Shown here: positions 1-4,831 of the stretch, in pieces | How positions within the stretch are numbered: position 1 is the first letter of the stretch | Layout of the letters: every line of letters begins with the position of its first letter | Assembly: GCA_023391905.1 (NCBI GenBank) | Contig: JAEWAD010000187.1 | Coordinates: forward strand, 1-9,360 | Reading direction: 5' to 3' | DNA length: 9,360 nucleotides | Origin: Pseudomonadota bacterium | GTDB lineage: Bacteria; Pseudomonadota; Alphaproteobacteria; Rhizobiales; Kaistiaceae | Translations under genes and position numbers: made by a program | Notes under the pieces: generated by a model | What the model was told of the DNA's origin: nothing | Database searches by the model: none | What the model saw: the letters and a program-made list of their open reading frames with translations, nothing else

Positions 1-560
1 TCATCCGGCATGGCGAGACCGACTGGAACGCCGAAGGGCGGTTCCAGGGGCAGCGCGACATTCCCCTGAACGCGCGCGGCCGCCTGCAGGCGCAGCGCAA
101 CGGACGCGTCCTGATCGAGCGCATGCCGGAGGCCGCGGCCTTCGACTTCGTCGCCAGCCCGCTCGAGCGCACCCGCCAGACCATGGAGATCGCGCGCGGC
201 GCCATGGGGCTCGACCCCTCGGCCTATCGCCTCGACCCGATCCTGAAGGAGATCACCTTCGGCAATTGGGAAGGGTATACCGCGCCGGAGCTCGAGGAAC
301 GCTGGCCCGACCAGGTCACGGCCCGCGAGGGCGACAAGTGGGGCTTCGTGCCGCCGCTCGGCGAGAGCTACCAGATGCTGTCCATCCGGATCGAGGGATG
401 GCTTTCCCGTCTCGAGCGCGACACGGTCGTCGTCTCGCATGGCGGCGTCTGCCGCGTGCTGCGCGGACTGCTGCTCGACCTCGACAACGACGCGACGCCG
501 AATCTCGACGTGCCGCAGGACCGGATCTTCGTCTGGAACGGCGCCGCACGCTGGCTCTGA
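1..560 (+). CDS. Histidine phosphatase family protein (phosphoglycerate mutase-like), 5' end outside window
   Basis: Reading from base 3 the frame is open to a TGA at 558-560, giving 185 residues. The window starts one residue before the catalytic RHGETDWN motif, so only a short N-terminal strand is missing. Seen: RHGET with the phospho-accepting His; SPLERTRQT, the second conserved Arg region; EITFGNWEG with the usual proton-donor Glu; and VVSHGGVCR near the C-terminus with the second catalytic His. The catalytic set is complete, so an active cytoplasmic phosphatase or mutase of the histidine phosphatase superfamily is expected. Substrate cannot be read from sequence; broad phosphomonoesterase activity is common in this family. 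The gene is followed by a bidirectional-looking terminator at 661-694. In related genomes I recall such a gene close to fabI and aroC; here the secreted-protein trio separates it from aroC. Confidence 0.93.
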   Translation, partial: IRHGETDWNAEGRFQGQRDIPLNARGRLQAQRNGRVLIERMPEAAAFDFVASPLERTRQTMEIARGAMGLDPSAYRLDPILKEITFGNWEGYTAPELEERWPDQVTAREGDKWGFVPPLGESYQMLSIRIEGWLSRLERDTVVVSHGGVCRVLRGLLLDLDNDATPNLDVPQDRIFVWNGAARWL

Positions 561-660
561 GCCAGCACCTTTCCATCCATCGCAGTTCCGTGGGATCGCT
601 GCGCGCGTCGCGGCGGGCCTTCGGCTGTCATCTTCCGGTCCGGGCGCGGCGCGCCAAACG

Positions 661-694
661 AAAACGACGCCCGGAGGGGTGCCGGACGTCGTTT
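661..694 (-). terminator. Rho-independent terminator of the secreted-protein trio, possibly bidirectional
   Basis: Arms 662-669 and 687-694 (AAACGACG / CGTCGTTT) pair perfectly. After one C-A mismatch the stem continues with CCGG/CCGG (671-674 with 682-685), closing on a 7-base AGGGGTG loop. On the minus strand the stem is followed by TTTTCGTTT, a good U-tract, 38 bases past the stop codon of the last trio gene. On the plus strand the tail is weaker, but it may also end the phosphatase transcript. The loop and inner stem recur in the hairpin at 2355-2385. Confidence 0.8.
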
Positions 695-731
695 CGGAGG
701 TCAGTCAGGGAAGTGGACCGGATGGGGCCGG

Positions 732-989
732 TCAGTCGTTGGCGGGGGCCGGATTGAACGCGCCGCGGCCTTCCGAGCCCTGGTGCGATACGCCGACCGT
801 CTGGCCCGGGAGGATGCCGAGCAGCTGCTTGCCGTTGGCGAAGTTGAAGGTCTGGCCGTCCTGCAGGGTCAGCGTGCCGTTCGAGGCGTTGACGCTGATC
901 ACGGTGCCTTCGGTCTGCTCGGCCGCGATGGCGGCGGCGCCGGAGGCGAGGAAGGCGACGGAGGCGGCGGCAATCACAAAGTTACGCAT
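732..989 (-). CDS. Small secreted DUF1344-like protein, copy 1 (promoter-distal)
   Basis: 85 residues. An ATG at 989 has AGGAG 8 bases upstream; a start 8 codons earlier would spoil the signal peptide, so 989 is chosen. Residues 1-22 are a classic Sec signal peptide: MRN, a hydrophobic Ala-rich core, then AIA before AEQ. The mature part of about 63 residues has no cysteine. It reads as short beta strands (GTVISVNASNGTLTLQDGQTFNF) followed by ILPGQTVGVSHQGSEG and the tail RGAFNPAPAND. The pattern G-T-V-x-S-V-N-x-x-x-G-T-L-T-L-x-x-G, then L-P-G-Q-x-V, resembles the alphaproteobacterial DUF1344 type of small periplasmic protein. That assignment is recognition by eye and the function is unknown. 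It is last in a three-gene array and is followed by the terminator at 661-694. It differs from the other copies in having Arg75 and NPAPA instead of Leu75 and NPNPA. Confidence 0.85.
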   Translation of the reverse strand: MRNFVIAAASVAFLASGAAAIAAEQTEGTVISVNASNGTLTLQDGQTFNFANGKQLLGILPGQTVGVSHQGSEGRGAFNPAPAND

Positions 990-1145
990 TTTGAAATCTC
1001 CTGGTTGAGGCATGTCTTCATGCCGTGCCCGTTTGCGGGAGGGCGCGTTCCCGCCGCCTGTCGGGGGGGGCAGGCGGAGGCGACAGGCCCGGCTCGCCGG
1101 GCGCTGTCAGGGAGCGATCGGGCGGGAGGCGTTCCTCCCGGCGGA
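990..1145 (-). repeat. Hairpin-rich spacer between copies 2 and 1, homologous to 1422-1594
   Basis: No ORF of note. In transcription order on the minus strand it holds four elements. A 7-bp hairpin (1123-1129 with 1134-1140) lies right after the copy 2 stop. A larger hairpin 1082-1108 has 11 pairs, loop CTCG and one bulged G. A CCGCCTG/CAGGCGG stem (1054-1060 with 1071-1077) encloses a run of eight G. A GCGGGA/TCCCGC stem (1035-1040 with 1049-1054) abuts it. Near the copy 1 start a different small inverted repeat, GGCATG/CATGCC (1009-1024), occupies the place that the GTCGAACC palindrome has upstream of copies 2 and 3. The same order of elements is seen in the other spacer, showing that gene plus spacer was duplicated as one unit. 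Confidence 0.7.
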
Positions 1146-1421
1146 TCAGCGGTTGTCGCTGTTGCTGACGCGGGCGGGGTTCGGATTGAAGGCGCCGAGG
1201 CCTTCCGAGCCCTGGTGCGATACGCCGACCGTCTGGCCCGGGAGAATGCCGAGCAGCTGCTTGCCATTGGCGAAGTTGAAGGTCTGGCCGTTCTGCAGGG
1301 TGAGCGTTCCGGTCGTGGCGTTGACGCTGACGACGGTGCCCTGGGTCTGCTCGGCCGCGATGGCGGCGGCGCCGGAGGCGAGGAAGGCGACGGAGGCAGC
1401 GGCGAGGATGATATTGCGCAT
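1146..1421 (-). CDS. Small secreted DUF1344-like protein, copy 2 (middle), with C-terminal extension
   Basis: 91 residues, ATG at 1421 with AAGGA 9 bases upstream. The frame is open further upstream, but only through the spacer, and the MRN start restores the signal peptide shared with its siblings (MRNIILAAASVAFLASGAAA, cleavage probably after AIA). The mature domain reads GTVVSVNATTGTLTLQNGQTF, then the invariant ILPGQTVGVSHQGSEG and LGAFNPNPA. Where copies 1 and 3 end in PAND, this copy continues RVSNSDNR, so it carries a short in-frame extension. It is the most divergent member in the first beta-hairpin (NATTG for NASNG, QNG for QDG, TQG for T/SEG). No cysteines. Export to the periplasm is likely; the function is unknown. 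It is flanked on both sides by homologous hairpin-rich spacers. Confidence 0.85.
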   Translation of the reverse strand: MRNIILAAASVAFLASGAAAIAAEQTQGTVVSVNATTGTLTLQNGQTFNFANGKQLLGILPGQTVGVSHQGSEGLGAFNPNPARVSNSDNR

Positions 1422-1594
1422 GGTCTGAATTCCTTGTCGAACCGGGTTCGACGTGATGGCGCCCGATCGGGAGGGCGATTCCCGTGGCCTGGCCGGGGGG
1501 GCAGGCGCAGTGCTTAGACTGGAGACAGTGTCCGGCGGGCCGGACGCTGTCTCGAGGCCTGGCTGATCCGGAGGGAGCGGGAGCTCCCGGCGGA
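1422..1594 (-). repeat. Hairpin-rich spacer between copies 3 and 2, homologous to 990-1145
   Basis: It carries the same order of elements as 990-1145. After the copy 3 stop comes a 12-bp perfect palindrome CGGGAGCTCCCG (1578-1589), which equals the 1123-1140 hairpin without its loop. Next is a long hairpin at 1522-1553 with 14 stem positions, one of them mismatched, and loop CGGG. Then comes GCCTG/CAGGC (1487-1491 with 1502-1506) around a run of seven G, and CGGGA/TCCCG (1468-1472 with 1480-1484). Last is the 17-bp palindrome at 1436-1452, just ahead of the copy 2 ribosome-binding site. No U-tract follows the large hairpin on the minus strand, so it is more likely a processing, stability or attenuation element than a full terminator. 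Confidence 0.7.
1436..1452. promoter_or_regulatory. 17-bp palindrome 5' of the copy 2 ribosome-binding site
   Basis: GTCGAACCGGGTTCGAC has perfect 8-bp arms around one central G. It lies 15 bases from the ATG of copy 2 and directly abuts its AAGGA ribosome-binding site. An identical 17-mer sits 16 bases from the start of copy 3 (1868-1884). It could be a protein operator or, as RNA, a hairpin (7-bp stem, 3-base loop) next to the Shine-Dalgarno sequence. Confidence 0.55.
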
Positions 1595-1852
1595 TTAGTC
1601 GTTGGCGGGGTTCGGGTTGAAGGCGCCGAGGCCTTCCGAGCCCTGATGCGAGACGCCGACCGTCTGGCCCGGGAGGATGCCGAGCAGCTGGGCGCCATTG
1701 GCGAAGTTGAAGGTCTGGCCGTCCTGCAGGGTCAGCGTGCCGTTCGAGGCGTTGACGCTGATCACGGTGCCTTCGGACTGCTCGGCCGCGATGGCGGCGG
1801 CGCCGGAGGCGAGAAAGGCGACAGAGGTAGCAGCAAGGATAAGGTTGCGCAT
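1595..1852 (-). CDS. Small secreted DUF1344-like protein, copy 3 (promoter-proximal)
   Basis: 85 residues, ending in TAA at 1595. The ATG at 1852 has AGGAG 9 bases upstream. An in-frame ATG 12 codons earlier would read through the palindrome at 1868-1884 and destroy the signal peptide, so it is rejected. The signal peptide is MRNLILAATSVAFLASGAAA with probable cleavage at AIA before AEQ. The mature domain is nearly identical to copy 1 in its first half (SVNASNGTLTLQDGQTFNF) but has FANGAQLL where copies 1 and 2 have FANGKQLL. Its tail LGAFNPNPAND matches copy 2 up to the copy 2 extension. It is the first gene of the array and lies downstream of the only long AT-rich candidate promoter region. 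Family: DUF1344-like by eye; function unknown. Confidence 0.85.
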   Translation of the reverse strand: MRNLILAATSVAFLASGAAAIAAEQSEGTVISVNASNGTLTLQDGQTFNFANGAQLLGILPGQTVGVSHQGSEGLGAFNPNPAND

Positions 1853-1867
1853 CTTGTTCTTCTCCTG

Positions 1868-1922
1868 GTCGAACCGGGTTCGACACATTCTTCGGGGCGG
1901 TTCGAACCACGGGGTTGGTTCG
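1868..1922. promoter_or_regulatory. GGTTCGA palindrome cluster upstream of the trio
   Basis: It contains the 17-bp palindrome GTCGAACCGGGTTCGAC (1868-1884), a second perfect palindrome GGTTCGAACC (1899-1908) and a further GGTTCG half-site (1917-1922). The spacing puts them in the leader or promoter-proximal region of copy 3. The repeated half-site suggests a dimeric regulator, but no regulator gene is visible nearby and I do not recognise the motif. Confidence 0.45.
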
Positions 1923-2097
1923 CGTCGTTGCCCGCTTCCGATGAGCTGAATTTGGTCACCCCGCCCTCGGCCTTCAAGATGCTCCTTTTTTGCGAGCGGG
2001 GGCTCGACAAACCCAATCGACGCACAGCAATTCGATTTTTGGCTAATTAGTTCTATTTTGTGCTCGATAACGCGCGCATACTTGGAATTTTTTGCTC

Positions 2098-2118
2098 GTG
2101 AACAATATCATTGTTCAC
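2098..2118. promoter_or_regulatory. 9-bp inverted repeat, candidate operator
   Basis: GTGAACAAT, three bases ATC, then ATTGTTCAC: a perfect dyad in the AT-rich island. A further TGTTCA half-site lies at 2134-2139, 22 bases (about two helical turns) from the TGTTCA in the dyad. The plus-strand tail TCTTTTTC could also make this a weak terminator, though the stem is AT-rich and the loop only three bases. I favour a protein-binding site; its identity is unknown. Confidence 0.4.
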
Positions 2119-2354
2119 TCTTTTTCATGTGACTGTTCAATAAAAGGCTGCGCTTATTATTTACAAGGCTCATTAAATCGGGTGGCGCCCTGCCGGGGCG
2201 GCGGATCCGCTGTCGCAGGGCCGCGGCCGGAGGGGCCTGAATCGACGTGACAGCTCCCAGGCCGACTCGTTGGCGAGGGCTGATCCGTGTTGGTGCGGCG
2301 GCCATAGGGGTAGGGGGACGTGCGAGCGGGCGGTCGACCGGTCGTTGAAACGAC

Positions 2355-2385
2355 AACGGCGCCCGGAGGGGTACCGGGCGCCGTT
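2355..2385. terminator. Strong terminator-like hairpin related to the one at 661-694
   Basis: A perfect 12-bp stem, AACGGCGCCCGG with CCGGGCGCCGTT, closes on the 7-base loop AGGGGTA. The inner stem and loop match the 661-694 hairpin (CCGG, AGGGGT, then CCGG). The tail reads TTGTCGTTTC on the minus strand and TTCTCG on the plus strand, so the better U-content is on the minus strand, although no gene is visible there for it to terminate. A GTCGTT/AACGAC inverted repeat (2341-2354) abuts it. An 11-base tag, CGGAGGTCAGT, follows both hairpins (695-705 and 2406-2416). Confidence 0.5.
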
Positions 2386-2429
2386 CTCGAAGGGCTTCGT
2401 TGGCGCGGAGGTCAGTAGGGTCCGCCCGC

Positions 2430-2478
2430 TTGGCCCTCAGATCGATCGAACTAAGATCGCTGTTGCTGATAATAGCAA
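2430..2478 (+). promoter_or_regulatory. Possible aroC promoter region
   Basis: Weak. TTGGCC (2430-2435) and TAAGAT (2452-2457) are 16 bases apart, and a GATAAT (2468-2473) sits inside a TTGCT/AGCAA inverted repeat (2463-2478). This is the AT-richer stretch closest to aroC. It would leave a leader of roughly 150 bases. Sequence alone does not settle which hexamers are used. Confidence 0.25.
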
Positions 2479-2623
2479 AGCTTACGATCAGTTCAAGTGA
2501 TTGTTCCGCGTAGCTCCATTGCGTCCCGCGCATGGGAGATTTCCCGTGCGTCGGCAGCCGGTGTTTGACGCCGAGGCGCGGGCTTTCTAGAACCGGGGCC
2601 AAACTTCGGGAGCGCCTTCGCCC

Positions 2624-3709
2624 ATGTCGCACAATACCTTCGGTCATCTGTTCCGCGTCACCACCTGGGGCGAGAGCCACGGCCCCGCCCTCGGCGCGGT
2701 CGTCGATGGCTGTCCGCCGCGCATTCCGATCTCCGAGGCGGAGATCCAGGCCTGGCTGGACAAGCGCAAGCCGGGCACCTCGCGCTTCACCACCCAGCGC
2801 CGCGAGCCCGACGAGGTCCGCATCCTGTCCGGCGTCATGCCGCAGGAAGACGGCACGCTGCTCACCACCGGCACGCCGATCGCGCTCGAGATCCAGAATG
2901 TCGACCAGCGCTCCAAGGACTATGGCGACATCAAGGATCGCTACCGTCCCGGCCATGCCGACTTCACCTATGATGCCAAATACGGCATCCGCGACTATCG
3001 CGGCGGCGGTCGCTCCTCGGCGCGCGAGACGGCGGCCCGCGTCGCCGCCGGCGCCATCGCCCGCAAGGTCGTGCCGGGCATGAGCGTGCGCGGCGCGCTG
3101 GTGCAGATCGGCCCGCACAAGATCGATCGCGCGCGCTGGAACTGGAACGAGGTCGACCAGAATCCGTTCTTCTGCCCCGACGCCGAGACGGCCAAGGTGT
3201 GGGAGGAATATCTCGACGGCATCCGCAAGGCGGGCTCGTCGACCGGCGCGGTGATCGAGATCGTCGCCGAGGGCGTGCCGGTCGGCCTCGGCGCGCCGAT
3301 CTACGCCAAGCTCGACCAGGACATCGCCAGCCTCCTGATGTCGATCAACGCCGTCAAGGGCGTCGAGATCGGCGAGGGCTTCGACGCAGCCGCGCTGACC
3401 GGCGAGGAGAACGCCGACGAGATGCGCATCGGCAATGACGGCAAGCCGCTGTTCCTGTCCAACCATGCCGGCGGCATCCTCGGCGGCATCTCGACCGGCC
3501 AGCCGATCGTCGCCCGCTTCGCCGTCAAGCCGACCTCGTCGATCCTGACGACCCGCCGCTCGATCACCGCCAAGGGCGAGGAGGTCGATGTCATGACCAA
3601 GGGCCGTCACGATCCCTGCGTTGGCATTCGCGCCGTCCCGATCGGCGAGGCGATGGTCGCCTGCGCCGTCGCCGACCACTATCTGCGCCACCGCGCCCAG
3701 AACGGCTGA
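2624..3709 (+). CDS. aroC: Chorismate synthase
   Basis: 361 residues, the usual length. It catalyses the last shikimate-pathway step in the cytoplasm: 5-enolpyruvylshikimate-3-phosphate to chorismate by anti-1,4-elimination of phosphate, needing reduced FMN though no net redox occurs. All family signatures are present: GESHGPALGAVVDGCP (residues 16-31) with active-site His19; RKPG (48-51); RPGHAD with His111; GGGRSSARETAARVAAG (127-143); and SSILTTRRSI followed by GRHDPCVGIRAVPI (327-340). The ATG at 2624 has GGGAG about 11 bases upstream and gives the conserved N-terminus MSHNTFGHLFRVTTWGESHG. It stands alone upstream of a TupA-like gene that starts 48 bp after its stop with no terminator between, so read-through is likely. 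An unrelated flavin reductase gene lies further downstream; I infer no link between them. Confidence 0.98.
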   Translation: MSHNTFGHLFRVTTWGESHGPALGAVVDGCPPRIPISEAEIQAWLDKRKPGTSRFTTQRREPDEVRILSGVMPQEDGTLLTTGTPIALEIQNVDQRSKDYGDIKDRYRPGHADFTYDAKYGIRDYRGGGRSSARETAARVAAGAIARKVVPGMSVRGALVQIGPHKIDRARWNWNEVDQNPFFCPDAETAKVWEEYLDGIRKAGSSTGAVIEIVAEGVPVGLGAPIYAKLDQDIASLLMSINAVKGVEIGEGFDAAALTGEENADEMRIGNDGKPLFLSNHAGGILGGISTGQPIVARFAVKPTSSILTTRRSITAKGEEVDVMTKGRHDPCVGIRAVPIGEAMVACAVADHYLRHRAQNG

Positions 3710-3757
3710 CAGCGGCCGGGCGACGAGCCACACGACAGCGCTCCGGGGGGAGAGTTC

Positions 3758-4714
3758 ATGTCGAAGCGCAATCGGCGCACGCCGATCGCCGCGGTCTTGC
3801 GCGTGTTCCGGCGCTACCGGCGGGTGCACGGGCGGGCGCCGCGGCTGTTCGCGCCGCGGCGGTTCACCGAGAAGATGCAGTGGCGCAAGCTGTTCGACCG
3901 CGATCCGCTGTTCGCGGTCATGTGCGACAAGCTCGCCTGCCGCGACCTGATCGCCGAACGGCTCGGCGCCGACTGCCTGCCGCCGCTGCTCTGGTCCGGC
4001 GACGACGCCGCCGCCGTGCCGCTGGAGCGCCTCGACACGCCCTATGTCGTCAAATGCGCGCATGGCAGCGGCATGAACCACTTCGTCGACGACCCGCGAG
4101 CGGTCGATGCGGAGGCGGTGCGGGCGCGGATCCGCGACTGGCAGGCCAGGAATCACGGCATCCGGGCCGACGAGCCGGGCTATGCGGAACTCCGGCCGCG
4201 CATCCTCGTCGAGGCGATGCTGGCTGAGGCGGACGGGACGCCGCCGGTCGAATACAAGTTCTTCCTGTTCGACGGTGAGGTCGCGCTGATCATCGTGCGG
4301 ATCAACGAGGATCATGACCGTCACCGCAACTTCTTCACCCGGGCCGACTGGTCGCCCGTCGCGGTGCGCTTCGATGCGCCGGCGGCCGAGCCGTTCGCGC
4401 GTCCGGCCGAACTCGACCGCATGCTCGCCATCGCCAGGCAGTTGGGAGAGGGGCTCGACCACGTCCGTGTCGACCTGCTGGTGTCGCGCGGCCGCATCTA
4501 TGTCGGCGAGCTGACGCCCTATTCCTTCAGCGGCATGGTGCGCACCGATCCCGATGCCTTCGACGCCGAGCTGGGGCGCGCCTGGCGGATCGAGGCCCCG
4601 CTGTGGCGGGCCCTGCGGGCCCTCGCCGGGCTGGCGTCGCCGTGCCGCCCAAAGGCCGCGTCGATCCGCCGGCGCGAGCCCGGGTTCGATCCGGTCGCTG
4701 AGCCCGCGGAATAG
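3758..4714 (+). CDS. TupA-like ATP-grasp protein (often annotated as glycosyltransferase or polysaccharide biosynthesis protein)
   Basis: 318 residues, ATG preceded by a strong GGGGGAGAG ribosome-binding site. Seen: a basic N-terminus; RRFTEKMQWRKLFDRDPLF (residues 34-52), typical of the TupA-like ATP-grasp family; CDKLACRDLIAERLG (56-70); PYVVKCAHGSGMN (95-107), the nucleotide-binding Lys plus flexible Gly-rich loop; VEYKFFLFDG (164-173); HVRVDLLV (235-242); and YVGELTPYSFSGM (248-260) with the likely metal-binding Glu near the C-terminus. ATP-grasp enzymes join a carboxylate to an amine through an acyl phosphate. The founding TupA acts in teichuronopeptide synthesis in Bacillus, while Gram-negative members usually sit in cell-surface polysaccharide loci. 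Here it follows aroC by 48 bp with no polysaccharide genes in view, so the acceptor is unknown. No signal peptide or membrane segment is evident. Confidence 0.82.
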   Translation: MSKRNRRTPIAAVLRVFRRYRRVHGRAPRLFAPRRFTEKMQWRKLFDRDPLFAVMCDKLACRDLIAERLGADCLPPLLWSGDDAAAVPLERLDTPYVVKCAHGSGMNHFVDDPRAVDAEAVRARIRDWQARNHGIRADEPGYAELRPRILVEAMLAEADGTPPVEYKFFLFDGEVALIIVRINEDHDRHRNFFTRADWSPVAVRFDAPAAEPFARPAELDRMLAIARQLGEGLDHVRVDLLVSRGRIYVGELTPYSFSGMVRTDPDAFDAELGRAWRIEAPLWRALRALAGLASPCRPKAASIRRREPGFDPVAEPAE

Positions 4715-4831
4715 CCATCGCGGGTCGTCGTCCGCGTCACCGCCTGTTGACGGACTGTTCACCGCAGGACGATCTGGTAAGCGCTATATATGATGCTGAA
4801 GACTTATCGTTTCAGTTGAAGGCGTTCCCCC

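Larger units (their letters stand above)
1923..2623. other. Long intergenic region with AT-rich island between the trio and aroC
   Basis: There is no convincing gene in about 700 bases. The part around 1980-2180 is strikingly AT-rich: I count 34 G+C in 2081-2180, against clearly GC-rich flanks. This is where divergent promoters for the trio (-) and possibly aroC (+) would be expected. It also holds small palindromes (CTAATTAG at 2043-2050, GCGGATCCGC at 2201-2210, GGCCGCGGCC at 2219-2228), a CGAGC/GCTCG hairpin (1993-2006), the inverted repeat at 2098-2118 and the terminator-like hairpin at 2355-2385. A 21-codon minus-strand reading frame (2108-2173) has no ribosome-binding site and I do not call it. 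Confidence 0.6.

Noticed and set aside
783..1517. Plus-strand frames opposite the secreted trio that repeat the same residues (for example LAREDAEQL and GEVEGLAVLQG)
   Set aside because: The repetition arises because the three minus-strand genes are copies of each other. The plus-strand products are Gly-rich and without domain structure, while the minus-strand frames have signal peptides and ribosome-binding sites.
1668..1910. Homology of the GGTTCGA motif to a tRNA T-arm (GGTTCGAAT-like), hinting at a tRNA remnant
   Set aside because: No acceptor or anticodon stem is found around it. The identical palindrome at two gene starts is better explained as a regulatory or structural element.
2108..2173. 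A 21-codon minus-strand mini-frame in the AT-rich island
   Set aside because: It has no ribosome-binding site, ends inside the inverted repeat, and is of a length expected by chance in AT-rich DNA.
2270..2500. A 76-codon plus-strand frame upstream of aroC
   Set aside because: It runs through the terminator-like hairpin at 2355-2385, has no recognisable motif and no good ribosome-binding site.
2108..4762. An open minus-strand frame of 884 codons across aroC and the ATP-grasp gene
   Set aside because: It lies exactly antisense to two well-supported genes, is rich in Arg, Ala, Gly and Asp as GC-rich antisense frames are, shows no family motif, and has no plausible ribosome-binding site.
4793..4819. 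An 8-codon upstream frame ending at the ribosome-binding site of the FMN reductase
   Set aside because: No ribosome-binding site of its own. If the adjacent TATATA or TATGAT is the -10 element, transcription would begin downstream of its ATG.
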